From contig NZ_JASNWE010000001.1 in NCBI RefSeq assembly GCF_030283145.1, forward strand, positions 1,966,176 through 2,030,175: a stretch of 64,000 bases of DNA, in the 5' to 3' direction. Positions 8,749 to 17,360 of the stretch are shown piece after piece; position 1 is the first letter of the stretch, and each line of letters begins with the position of its first letter. This DNA comes from Actinomadura xylanilytica. Lineage in GTDB: Bacteria > Actinomycetota > Actinomycetes > Streptosporangiales > Streptosporangiaceae. The notes beneath the pieces were generated by a model, which was not told the DNA's origin, searched no databases, and saw only the letters and a list, made by a program, of their open reading frames with translations. A program made the translations under genes and the position numbers.

Positions 8749-8787
8749 AAAGAAAAGAAAACGCCCCGGGAGGTAAACCCCGGGGCG
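8749..8787 (-). terminator. Classical intrinsic terminator of the large propeller gene
   Basis: On the minus strand a 9-bp stem (CGCCCCGGG 8762-8770 with CCCGGGGCG 8779-8787, 8-nt loop) is followed by TTTTCTTTTCTTTA. It starts ~29 nt after the stop at 8816. One of few T-tract terminators in the window, so the large gene is transcribed separately from its smaller paralogue. Confidence 0.88.
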
Positions 8788-8815
8788 CCTTCAGGAGTCG
8801 TGTGCCGTACGGGCC

Positions 8816-11800
8816 CTATTCGGTGACCGCCGCGAGGTCGTCCACGAACACCATGGCCGGCGCGTTGGTGGCATTCCCGGCCAGGTAGGTCCGCACCCCG
8901 ACCGAGCCGGCGGCCTGGAGGCCGGCGGTGGCGTCGGTCTGGGTGACCTGCCAGTCGGGCTCGGCGGCGCCGTCGGCCCACACCTTGGCCTTCAGCGTGG
9001 TCGGCGAGCCGCCGGTGACCTGGAGCCGCATCCGCAGCGCCCGGCCCGGCGCGTAGGTCAGGCCCGCGACGGTCTGCTCGGCGCCGATGGCGGTCTCGGC
9101 CTGCGCCGTGTCGGTCCGGCTGAGCTGGAGCGAGACGACGCCGGACGGGCGGAACCTGATGCGGGCCCGGTACTCGCCCGCGCCGTTCACCCGGCGTCCC
9201 ACCGCCCAGAAGTAGACCCCGTTGCCGGTGCCGTCCTTGTCGGTGGCGACCTTGAGGGTCAGGTCGCTCGACTCGGTGGACACGTCGTTGAGGTACGCGC
9301 CCGCAGACGCCTTCGGGTCGGCCATCGTGATCTGGCCGGTGCCGTCCGCGACCGACAGCCCGCCCGCCGCGCCGACGCCCGTCCAGGCGCCGCCGGTGTC
9401 GGCGGTGCCGAAGCCGGACGCGACCGTGCGGCCGAACGCGTCGGCCGCGAGCGTCCGCGATCGCGCCGTGACGGTGTGGGTGACCTCGTCGGTCGCGCCG
9501 TCGGCGTCGGTGACCTTGAGCTTGACGGTGTGGTCGCCGGCCGCCGCGTAGGTGTGCGACGGCTTGGCGCCGGTACCGGTCTGGCCGTCGCCGAAGTCCC
9601 AGGCGTAGCTCGCGATCGTCCCGTCCGGGTCGGCCGAGCCGGAGCCGTCGAAGGCGCAGACGAGCTGCTCGCACGCGGCGGTGAACGCGGCCACCGGCGG
9701 CTTGTTGGGCGTGACCGTGCCCGCGCCGAGCCCATGGTGCTTGGCGACCTGCGCGGCGGTCAGCGCCTGCGGGTAGACCGCCGCCTCGTCGATGGCGCCG
9801 TTCAGGTAGCCGCTGGTGGGCGCGGACGTCCAGCCGCCGAGCCCGTCGCCGCCGACCCGCCAGAACCCGGCGTACGCCTGGGCGCTGGTGACGTCGGCGT
9901 CGGCCGCGACCTGCGCGCCGTCGACGTACAGCTTCATCCCGGCCTGCCCGTCGAGCGTGCCGGCGACGTGGTGCCACTTGCCGTCGTTGAAGCCCGCCGC
10001 GCTCTGCACCGTCTTGACCGAGCCCGGGTAGACGCCGAACAGGACGCGGCCGTCGTTGCTCAGGTACAGGTGCCGGTCGAAGCTGCTGCTCGCGCCGGCG
10101 GCCTTGTTGCCGTACCCGATGATCTTCCCGCCGGTCGTGGACGTGGTCTTCACCCACGCCTCGACGCTGAAGCCGCCCGGGGTGGGCGCGGCGCCGCTGC
10201 CGGAGGTGCCGGTGGAGGTGCCGGTGAACTGCACCGCCTTGTCGTCGTCGCCCGCGATGGCGCCGGTCTGCCCGCGTGTGGCGCCGGCGGCGAGGGTGAG
10301 GTCGTTGGCGCCCGCGATGTCGTACACGGTGCGGTCGCCGCCCGCGCCGAGCCGCCAGTACGCCTGGGCGCCGTCGCCGTTCACCTCGGCCGAGTACGGC
10401 CCGGCCGCGCCGCCGCCCGCGCCGGGCGTGACCGCGTTGGACGCCGGGCTGGTCACGGCGTTGCCGGCCGCGTCCGAGACCCGGATCTTGTAGGTGTGCG
10501 AGGTCCCCGCCGGGGCGCCGGAGTCGGTGAACGCGACGGTCGGCTTGTCCCAGAAGGTGCTGGCCTTCTGGACCGTCCCGACCGGGGTGGTGCCGTTGTC
10601 GCGCAGCACCTCGTACTTGAGCGTGGCGTCGTCCATGTCCCAGGTGGTCTTCCAGGACACGCGGGCCCCGCCGGGGACGCTCTGCGCGGTGGGCGTGCCC
10701 ACCTCGTCGGCCTGCGGGCCGGTCTTGTTGGGCGCCTTGTCCTTGAGCGCGAACCGCACCAGCCCCTGCTGGGCCTTGCCGTTCACGCGCGGGAACTCGC
10801 CGCCGAGCGCGATGAAGTCGGAGTTGCCGGTGACCGACCAAGCGGCCTGGTACTGCCCGGTGAACGCGCCCATCGCCAGGGTCGGGAACCACTGCAACAG
10901 GCTCGGGATCGGCTGCTTGTTGTAGTTGCTGTTAGCGCCGGGCGCGGCCTGGTCGGTGCCGGTGGGGTAGGCCGTCTCGGCGAGCGCCCGGTGCCAGGTC
11001 TGCGGGGTGGTCTCGGGGAACGCGCCGAGGGAGGCGCAATCGTGCGCGTGCGAGACGCTGTAGACCGACTGGCCCTGCGCGAAGATTCCGTACGTCGCGC
11101 CGTAGCAGTTGTCGAGCCACACGAGGTCGCCGGTGGCGGCCTTGGCCGCGAACCGTCCGTCGTACCAGTGGTAGCCCTCGCCGTTGGCGGCGCCGTAGAC
11201 GGTGTCGCCTGACACGTACAGGTCGGTCACCCAGGACAGCGCGTTGGTACCGGTCTTGGTGGGGATCGGGCGGCTGCTCCATGGGGCGCTGGCGCCGCTG
11301 GTGGCGTCGATCGCCCCGACGCCGACCGTCGCAGCGCCGTTCAGCTTCTGGAACTTGCCGCCGACCAGGACGCGGTCGCCGCCGGGCGCGAGCGCCAGCG
11401 CCATCACCTCGTCGTCGTCTGCGGTCGGCTTCCAGGTGTCGATGTTGGCGCCGTCGGACGCCTTCACCGCGGCGAGCCGGCTCCGCGACTTGCCGTTGAC
11501 GTTGAAGAAGTTGCCGCCGAGGTAGACCGTCGTGTTGGAGGCGGCGATGCCGCGCACCTTGGCGGAGACCGTCGGCGCGAACGCGGTGTCGAGTGCTCCG
11601 GTGGCGGTGTCGAAGGCCGCGACCCGCGAGCGGGCCTGGCCGTCGACGGTGGTGAACTCGCCGCCGACGTACACGCGCTTGCCGTCCGGGGACGCCACGA
11701 TGCGCAGCCCCTGCCCGTTCAGCGAGTGGTCGAACGAGGTGACCAGGTCGCCGGTCGCGAGGTCGAACGCCAGGATGTTGCCCCGCGCGACCTCCTTCTC

Positions 11801-12106
11801 ATCGCCTTCTGCCGTGCCGGGCGGGCGCGCCTTGGTAAAGTTACCGGTCGCGTATACCGTGTCGCCAACGGTGACCATGCTCCACACGACACCGTTGACT
11901 TGCCACGTCGGCAACGGGTCGGCGGTCACCGTGGCCGGTGGCGCGGCAGGTGGAGCGGTGTCGGCCATCGCCGCCCCGGAGGGCAGGGCCACGGCACCGA
12001 GCAGCGCGGTCGAAAGGACGGTCACGACGGCGACGGCCGCTCTTCCCGCGCGGCGGGCGCGGCGCGCTCTCCGGGGTGGAAGGCCCGGCAGCGACTGAGA
12101 TCTCAC
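8816..12106 (-). CDS. Secreted multidomain beta-propeller/FN3/LamG/PKD protein
   Basis: About 1096 aa. Domain order: signal peptide (twin-basic start, hydrophobic AAVAVVTVLSTALLGAVALP); DUF5122-like propeller closely matching the neighbouring paralogue (same WQVNGVVWSMVTVG, NGKSRSRLAAVKAS, FPTLAMGAFTGQYQAAW motifs); FN3-like domain ending HTYKIRVSDAAGN; LamG/concanavalin-like domain (AYWRLGAGG to LNGAIDEAAVYPQALT); PKD domain (FDGSGSADPDGTIASYAWDF, then HTYAAAGDHTVKLKV); and a C-terminal beta-sandwich (GVYFWAVGRRVNGAGEYRAR). LamG and PKD modules usually bind carbohydrate or space domains outside the cell. GTG at 12104-12106 was chosen for the GGGGCAGGGGAACC leader shared with the paralogue; the frame is open far upstream but antisense to the lipoprotein gene. 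Probable extracellular glycan-binding protein. Confidence 0.78.
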   Translation of the reverse strand: MRSQSLPGLPPRRARRARRAGRAAVAVVTVLSTALLGAVALPSGAAMADTAPPAAPPATVTADPLPTWQVNGVVWSMVTVGDTVYATGNFTKARPPGTAEGDEKEVARGNILAFDLATGDLVTSFDHSLNGQGLRIVASPDGKRVYVGGEFTTVDGQARSRVAAFDTATGALDTAFAPTVSAKVRGIAASNTTVYLGGNFFNVNGKSRSRLAAVKASDGANIDTWKPTADDDEVMALALAPGGDRVLVGGKFQKLNGAATVGVGAIDATSGASAPWSSRPIPTKTGTNALSWVTDLYVSGDTVYGAANGEGYHWYDGRFAAKAATGDLVWLDNCYGATYGIFAQGQSVYSVSHAHDCASLGAFPETTPQTWHRALAETAYPTGTDQAAPGANSNYNKQPIPSLLQWFPTLAMGAFTGQYQAAWSVTGNSDFIALGGEFPRVNGKAQQGLVRFALKDKAPNKTGPQADEVGTPTAQSVPGGARVSWKTTWDMDDATLKYEVLRDNGTTPVGTVQKASTFWDKPTVAFTDSGAPAGTSHTYKIRVSDAAGNAVTSPASNAVTPGAGGGAAGPYSAEVNGDGAQAYWRLGAGGDRTVYDIAGANDLTLAAGATRGQTGAIAGDDDKAVQFTGTSTGTSGSGAAPTPGGFSVEAWVKTTSTTGGKIIGYGNKAAGASSSFDRHLYLSNDGRVLFGVYPGSVKTVQSAAGFNDGKWHHVAGTLDGQAGMKLYVDGAQVAADADVTSAQAYAGFWRVGGDGLGGWTSAPTSGYLNGAIDEAAVYPQALTAAQVAKHHGLGAGTVTPNKPPVAAFTAACEQLVCAFDGSGSADPDGTIASYAWDFGDGQTGTGAKPSHTYAAAGDHTVKLKVTDADGATDEVTHTVTARSRTLAADAFGRTVASGFGTADTGGAWTGVGAAGGLSVADGTGQITMADPKASAGAYLNDVSTESSDLTLKVATDKDGTGNGVYFWAVGRRVNGAGEYRARIRFRPSGVVSLQLSRTDTAQAETAIGAEQTVAGLTYAPGRALRMRLQVTGGSPTTLKAKVWADGAAEPDWQVTQTDATAGLQAAGSVGVRTYLAGNATNAPAMVFVDDLAAVTE

Positions 12107-12262
12107 GAGATGGTTCCCCTGCCCCAAAAGCTCCCGAGACCCCACGGTCACAGAAGTAATGAAAGAGTAACCTGTCGCTAACTCCAGGTCTTCCGGCCTC
12201 CTCCGCCACGGCCGTTCCTGGACACATCCCCAATCCCGCATCGAAGATCGAGGAGAGACCGC

Positions 12263-12850
12263 ATGTCCCACCCGGGATCGCGTCCGCCCAAGCATCTGGC
12301 CGCGACAGGCGCGGTGCTGGCGCTGGCGCTGGCGCTGACGGGCTGCTCGGGCGGGAAGGACAAGGCCGCCGACAAGCCCGGGCCGCCGCCCCCGCCGCCG
12401 AGCGAGCAGGCCCCGAAGGACGCCACCGCCGCTCCCGGGTCGCTGACGCTGAAGTCGACGACGGGCCTGCGCAAGCCGGTGACCTACGACGACAAGGTCA
12501 CCGTCGCGGTCAGCGACGTCCGCTATGTGAAGAACAAGGCCCAGGGGCCGGGCGAGATGACCGGCAAGCAGCTCACCATCTTCACACTGCGCTTCACCAA
12601 CGGATCCGGCAAGGCGCTCGACCTCAACAAGGTCAAGGTGCTCGCCAAGTACGGGCCCCGGCAGGAGCAGGCGACCCCCACCTCCTACGCCAACCTCAAC
12701 GACTTCTACGGCACGGTCGCACCGGGCAAGAACCGGACCGCGTCGTATGCGTTCGACCTGCCCGCGACGGGCTACAAGTCGGTGGCGCTCGGCGTCAGCT
12801 TCGACGCCACTCACAAGACGGCCGTCTTCGCGGGCTCGCTCAAGCACTGA
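12263..12850 (+). CDS. Secreted lipoprotein, DUF4352-like
   Basis: 195 aa. Signal peptide with lipobox L-T-G-C (Cys28) followed by a Pro-rich spacer (PPPPPP) and a ~125-residue beta-rich domain: KVTVAVSDVRYVK ... LTIFTLRFTNGSGKALDLNKV ... GTVAPGKNRTASYAFDLP. This matches the immunoglobulin-like DUF4352/telokin-type lipoproteins of Gram-positives. Anchored to the outer face of the membrane; molecular function unknown. ATG has a strong GAGGAGA site. Divergent from the large propeller gene and 13 nt upstream of the beta-helix gene, so probably co-transcribed with it. Confidence 0.8.
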   Translation: MSHPGSRPPKHLAATGAVLALALALTGCSGGKDKAADKPGPPPPPPSEQAPKDATAAPGSLTLKSTTGLRKPVTYDDKVTVAVSDVRYVKNKAQGPGEMTGKQLTIFTLRFTNGSGKALDLNKVKVLAKYGPRQEQATPTSYANLNDFYGTVAPGKNRTASYAFDLPATGYKSVALGVSFDATHKTAVFAGSLKH

Positions 12851-12863
12851 AAAGGGTAGCTTC

Positions 12864-14717
12864 ATGATGGAACCCAGCCCAGGGGGTCAGGTGGCGGCCA
12901 GGTCGCGCGGCTCGCAGCGAGCGCTGATCGTCAAGGTGCTCGCCCTGCCCGTGGTCATCGGGGTGGGGGTGCTCGGCTGGCAGCTTCCGCGCGCGATCCA
13001 TTCCGTCTCGGCCGCCCCTCCGGCCGGACCGTCCGGCGCGGCGGCCGTCGGCAGCACCGACTACAAGGTGCCCGACGGGGCGCTGGTGGTGTCGCCGTCG
13101 GGCAGCGACTCGGCCGCGGGCAGCGCCGGCAAGCCGCTGCGCACGGTGGCCAAGGCGATCGCGAAGGCCCGCACGAAGGACACCATCGTGGTGCGCGGCG
13201 GCGTCTACCACGAGTCAGTGACCGTCCCGGCGGGCAAGCAGCTGACCATCCAGTCCCACCCGCGCGAGGCCGTCTGGTTCGACGGCAGCTCCCCCGTCGA
13301 GGCGTGGACGCCGCGCGGCGGCGCGTGGGTCAGGGACGGCTGGACGGCCAGGTTCGACGCCAGCCCCACCTACACGGCGGGCGCCGCGGCGAGCGGCGAC
13401 GACGACTTCCAGTTCGTCTCGCCCCAGCACCCGATGGCCGCGCACCCCGACCAGGTCTGGATCGACGGCCGCGCGCAGCGGCAGGTCGGCTCGCGCGGCG
13501 AGGTCAAGGGCGGCACCTTCTACGTCGACGAGGGCGCCCGGCGGCTCGTCATGGGGGCCGACCCGCGCGGCCACGACGTGCGGGCCAGCACCCTCGACGA
13601 GGCGATCACCATCCGCGGCGCCGGCACGGTGCTGCGCGGGATCGGCGTGCGCCGCTACGCGACCGCGCTCCCCCAGATGGGCAGCGTCAAGGTGGTCGCG
13701 CCCAACGTGACCGTCGAGAACATCGCGGTCACCGACTCGGCCACCACCGGCCTCAGCGTCCTGGCCGGGAGCGCCCGGGTCCAGCAGGTCACCACCACCG
13801 GTAGCGGAATGCTCGGCGTGCACGCCAACTACGCCGACGACCTGCGGCTGAAGGGCGTGCGCAGCACCCACAACAACGTGGAGCACTTCAAGTACTCCCC
13901 GGTCTCCGGCGGCATCAAGGTCACCCGGTCCCGCGGCGTGACGGTCACCGGCAGCCTCACCGCCGACAACTTCGGCAAGGGCCTCTGGCTCGACGAGTCG
14001 GTCTACGACATCACGCTGACCGGCAACCGCGTCGCGCGCAACGCCGACCACGGCATCGCGCTGGAGCTGAGCGCCAAGGCCGTGGTCGCGGGCAACGTCG
14101 TCCGCGACAACGGCGGCACCGGCCTCAAGGTCAACAACACCTCCGACGTGCAGATCTGGAACAACACCTTCGCCCGCAACGCGCGCGGCGTGCACCTGGT
14201 GCAGGACAAGCGCCGTCCCGGCGTCCCCGGCACGCCCGGCCGCGACCCCCGGCAGAAGCAGCCCGATCCGGAGATGACCTGGCTCACCGGCAAGATCACG
14301 ATGAGCAACAACGCCTTCGACGGGCCCGCGACCGGGGTCGGCTCCGTCGACTGCCTGCTGTGCGTGGAGGACCACTCCCACCAGCGCAGCGGCGCGCAGA
14401 TGGGCCTGACCCTCAACGGCAACCTGTACGTGCGACCGGGCTCGGTCTCGCCGCGCGGGCTGGTGCTCTGGCCCAAGGACGGCGGCGCGTCCGGCACGTT
14501 CCCGGACCTCGGAGACTTCCGCTCCGCCACCGGCCAGGAGGCGCAGGGCCGGACGCACCGCACCGAGCACGGCACCGGACCGGACGGCGCGCTCAAACCT
14601 GCCCTGCGTTCCGAGGCCGACGGCTCGGCGGCCCAGCCGCTCCCGGGCGCGATCGCCGGGCTGCTCGACCGGCCCGCCGGCACCCGGCACATGGGCGCCT
14701 GGATCAGCGAGTCCTGA
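12864..14717 (+). CDS. Membrane-anchored right-handed parallel beta-helix protein
   Basis: About 617 aa. A single N-terminal membrane segment (VKVLALPVVIGVGVLGWQ, about residues 22-40) is followed by a DUF1565-like start (VVSPSGSDSAAGSAGKPLRTVAKAI), a beta-sandwich-like region, and beta-helix rungs with recurrent N-x-x/T-G and hydrophobic positions (VTVENIAVTDSATTGLSVL, ITLTGNRVARNADHGIAL, VVAGNVVRDNGGTGLKVNN). The fold is that of polysaccharide lyases, epimerases and tailspikes, all acting on polysaccharide. ATG at 12864 has AAAGGG 8 nt upstream. It is followed 1 nt after its stop by the Wzy-like gene, so it may modify or cleave the exported polymer (inference); no specific catalytic triad could be assigned. 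Confidence 0.78.
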   Translation: MMEPSPGGQVAARSRGSQRALIVKVLALPVVIGVGVLGWQLPRAIHSVSAAPPAGPSGAAAVGSTDYKVPDGALVVSPSGSDSAAGSAGKPLRTVAKAIAKARTKDTIVVRGGVYHESVTVPAGKQLTIQSHPREAVWFDGSSPVEAWTPRGGAWVRDGWTARFDASPTYTAGAAASGDDDFQFVSPQHPMAAHPDQVWIDGRAQRQVGSRGEVKGGTFYVDEGARRLVMGADPRGHDVRASTLDEAITIRGAGTVLRGIGVRRYATALPQMGSVKVVAPNVTVENIAVTDSATTGLSVLAGSARVQQVTTTGSGMLGVHANYADDLRLKGVRSTHNNVEHFKYSPVSGGIKVTRSRGVTVTGSLTADNFGKGLWLDESVYDITLTGNRVARNADHGIALELSAKAVVAGNVVRDNGGTGLKVNNTSDVQIWNNTFARNARGVHLVQDKRRPGVPGTPGRDPRQKQPDPEMTWLTGKITMSNNAFDGPATGVGSVDCLLCVEDHSHQRSGAQMGLTLNGNLYVRPGSVSPRGLVLWPKDGGASGTFPDLGDFRSATGQEAQGRTHRTEHGTGPDGALKPALRSEADGSAAQPLPGAIAGLLDRPAGTRHMGAWISES

Positions 14718-14718
14718 C

Positions 14719-16086
14719 GTGCCCGTCACCAGCCTGCTCCCGCGCCGCAGACCGCCCGCGCCCTCGGCCGGACGATGGACGCTCGTGCTGCCGCTGGCCA
14801 TCATGCTGGCCAGCGACTACAAGCTCCGCAGCCGCGACATCGACCAGGCCGTCGGCGGCAGCGCCGACCTGACGGTGCTGCTGGAGATCGGGATCTACGG
14901 GCTGGCGGCGCTGTTCCTGGTCTACCGGTTCGGGCTGCGTCTACCGACCCGCCGCACCACCGGACTGCTGTTCGCCGGGTGGGCGTTCGCCGGGTTCGTG
15001 GCGATGTCCTCGCTGTGGTCGCCGTTCAAGTCGCTCGGCGTGGTCCGCGGCGGGCAACTGCTGATCACGATGCTGGTGGCGCACACCCTCGCGACCCGCG
15101 CCACCCGCGCCGACCTGCGCCGGCTCGCGCACACCTTCATCGCGATCGTGCTGGTCTCGGTCGCGATCGGCGTCGCGCACCCGTTCCCGCGCACCAAGCA
15201 CACCGAGGACCGGTTCAACTGGCTGTTCGTCCATCCGGTGATCGCCGGGGTCTACCTGGGCATCGCGGTCCTGCTCACGGTCGGCTACCTGATCCGCTGG
15301 AACGCCCCCCAGGAGCGGCTCTGGCATCCGGCCTTCTACGCCGGCGCCATGGCCGTGCTGGTGGGCGCGCTGGTGATGACCGGCACCCGCGGGGCTGCGC
15401 TCGGCTGTGCGGCCGGGCTCGTGGTGCTGTTGTTCACCGCGCGCGGCCCCCGGGGCCGGGTCGACGTGCTGGTGCTGGGCGCCGCGGTGGCCGCGCTCGG
15501 CGTGCTGGCCTTCTCCGACACGATCCTCGCGTTCGTGGCGCGCGGCGAGACGACCGAGAAGCTGGCCTCGCTCAACTCGCGGACCGACCTGTGGGCGCTG
15601 GCGATGAAGGCCTACGCCGAGTCCCCGGTCTTCGGCCGCGGGCTCGGCGCCTCGCGCGGGCTGTTCCTCGACGACATCGGCCTCGGCGGCGGGCACAACG
15701 CCTTCATCAACGCGCTGGTCGACAACGGCGCGGTCGGCGCCGCGATCTTCGCCGGGCTGCTGCTGACGCTCGGGTTCGTGCTGCTCATGCTGGCCCGGCA
15801 CCGCACCCTCCGGTCGGACGCGGGCATGCTGCTCGGCATCCTCGGCTTCTTCCTGGCCGACAGCATGACCACCGAGGGACTGGCCGCCCCCGCCAACGTC
15901 TCGGGCATCTGGCTGCTGCTGCTGATCGCGTGGACCGAGACGCTGCGCCGCCAGGGCGGCGACCCGCCCGATGACGCGGCCGAGCACGCCGGTCCGCTCG
16001 CGGCGGCGGGCCCGACCGTGACGGCGAGCCCCGCCGATCCGGAGTACACCGACGCCGGGTACGCCGATTCGGGATATGCCGAGTAG
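14719..16086 (+). CDS. O-antigen ligase/Wzy-type polymerase
   Basis: 455 aa polytopic protein of about 11-12 membrane segments. The large extracytoplasmic region carries RTDLWALAMKAYAESPVFGRG, rephrased as the Wzy_C signature R-x-x-L-W and P-x-x-G-x-G, plus GGGHNAFINALVDNGAVG with the conserved His-Asn typical of O-antigen ligase/polymerase families. It would polymerise lipid-linked repeats at the outer face, with the Wzz-like protein controlling length. Starts with GTG one nucleotide after the beta-helix gene. C-terminal tail is acidic with Y-A/T-D-x-G-Y repeats. Polymerase versus ligase cannot be told from sequence; presence of flippase and Wzz-like genes favours polymerase. Confidence 0.82.
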   Translation: MPVTSLLPRRRPPAPSAGRWTLVLPLAIMLASDYKLRSRDIDQAVGGSADLTVLLEIGIYGLAALFLVYRFGLRLPTRRTTGLLFAGWAFAGFVAMSSLWSPFKSLGVVRGGQLLITMLVAHTLATRATRADLRRLAHTFIAIVLVSVAIGVAHPFPRTKHTEDRFNWLFVHPVIAGVYLGIAVLLTVGYLIRWNAPQERLWHPAFYAGAMAVLVGALVMTGTRGAALGCAAGLVVLLFTARGPRGRVDVLVLGAAVAALGVLAFSDTILAFVARGETTEKLASLNSRTDLWALAMKAYAESPVFGRGLGASRGLFLDDIGLGGGHNAFINALVDNGAVGAAIFAGLLLTLGFVLLMLARHRTLRSDAGMLLGILGFFLADSMTTEGLAAPANVSGIWLLLLIAWTETLRRQGGDPPDDAAEHAGPLAAAGPTVTASPADPEYTDAGYADSGYAE

Positions 16087-16128
16087 CGGCACGCCGGATC
16101 CGGCCACCCGGCGCTTCCCGGCGGACCG

Positions 16129-17316
16129 TCAGCCGCTGCGCCGCCGTCCCACCAGGTAGAACACGGCACCCAGCACGCCTAGCAGGCCCAGCCCGACCAG
16201 CGCGCCGGTGCCGAGCAGCCCGCCGGGCGGCCCCGACTTCGCCGGGAACGACACCGGGGCCTTCTCCTCCTGGCCCGCGGGCGGCGCGTCGGCCCCGCCC
16301 GCGCGGGACGCGGCCCGTTTCGCCGGCGCGGGCAGCGGCACGGCGCGGAACACCGGCCGGGACCCCCGGTCGGCCATCAGCGCCCGGCGCCCGTCGGCGG
16401 CGACGCCGAACACCTCCGTCCCGGTCTGCGCGGCGGTGCGGATCACCTGCGTGATCTTGTCGCGGATCCCGGCGAGCACCCGCACGTCGGCGGTGGTCCG
16501 CAGCACGACCCGGCCGTCCGGCGCGAACCCGCCGCCGCGCACCCCGAACGGCAGCGTGCGCAGCCGCGTCAGCCCGTTCACCTGCGGCCCGAGCGCGCCG
16601 GGCAGCGCGTAGACGGCCGCCGCGGACGCGGCCTCGGTGATGATGTACATCCGGCCCTCGCGCGGCTCGGCGAGCAGGGTCGCGGCGTCGTGGCCCCCGT
16701 CGGGGTAGCCGACCTTGTACGGCTTGGCGGGCAGCGTCCCGTCCGCGAGTGTGGCGGGCTCGGCGACGCGGTACAGGGTGAGGCTCCCCTTGCGGCCCCT
16801 GCTCAGGTCGCCGAGGAACAGGCCGGCGCCGCCCGAGGCGCCCTTGACGATGGTGAGCGCGTCGGGCGCGCGGCCGGTCACCCCGGACAGCGTGTACACC
16901 GCGCGGGTCCGGCCGTCGGCGCCGAGGGCGAACAGCCGGGCCTTGCCGCCGCCGGCGCCGAGCGTCCACCACACGTCCGGATGCGCCACCCCGGCCACCA
17001 GCCCGGCGGGACTCGCCAGCCTCGCGTCGGACGGCCGGAACGCGGTCGTCGGCGCGGGCGACACCGTCGGCGCCGGGCGCGCGACCGGGTCTCCGGCGGC
17101 GTCCGCGACCGCGGCGATCCCGGCGATCCCGGCGGCCTCCACGACGCCGGTGACCCCGGTGGTGCCGGCGACCTCGGCGACCTCGGCGGTCCCGGCCACC
17201 GCAGCGGCGGTCACCGTCGTCGCCGCCGTCGCCGTCACGGCCAGGGACGCCGCGCCGACGCGGCCCGCGGCCCGGAGGAAAGCCCTCGGGTGGGCGCTTC
17301 CACTCTCAGCTCTCAT
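16129..17316 (-). CDS. Secreted, C-terminally membrane-anchored beta-propeller-like protein
   Basis: About 395 aa, family not recognised. N-terminal export signal (RAFLRAAGRVGAASLAVTA) leads into a low-complexity Ala/Val/Gly/Thr stretch (VAGTAEVAEVAGTTGVTGVV and continuing) that is repetitive at DNA level. The middle has short beta-repeat phrases (KARLFALGADGRTRAVYTL, GRMYIITEAASAAAVYALP, GGGFAPDGRVVLRT, VFGVAADGRRALMADRG) that look like propeller blades. The end has a Pro/Lys spacer, a hydrophobic helix (GTGALVGLGLLGVLGAVFYLV) and GRRRSG, a stop-transfer anchor without LPxTG. Start ATG at 17316 by the signal peptide. Convergent with the Wzy-like gene, divergent from rmlC. Likely a cell-surface protein of the glycan locus. 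Confidence 0.65.
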   Translation of the reverse strand: MRAESGSAHPRAFLRAAGRVGAASLAVTATAATTVTAAAVAGTAEVAEVAGTTGVTGVVEAAGIAGIAAVADAAGDPVARPAPTVSPAPTTAFRPSDARLASPAGLVAGVAHPDVWWTLGAGGGKARLFALGADGRTRAVYTLSGVTGRAPDALTIVKGASGGAGLFLGDLSRGRKGSLTLYRVAEPATLADGTLPAKPYKVGYPDGGHDAATLLAEPREGRMYIITEAASAAAVYALPGALGPQVNGLTRLRTLPFGVRGGGFAPDGRVVLRTTADVRVLAGIRDKITQVIRTAAQTGTEVFGVAADGRRALMADRGSRPVFRAVPLPAPAKRAASRAGGADAPPAGQEEKAPVSFPAKSGPPGGLLGTGALVGLGLLGVLGAVFYLVGRRRSG

Positions 17317-17360
17317 GTGACGTCCATATCTGCGGGGAACCGTGTGGCATTCTTGCGCAT

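Noticed and set aside
12107..12865. N-terminal extension of the large propeller protein across the divergent lipoprotein gene
   Set aside because: The extension is antisense to a good lipoprotein gene and lacks a signal peptide at its start, while the GTG at 12106 gives a proper signal sequence and ribosome site.
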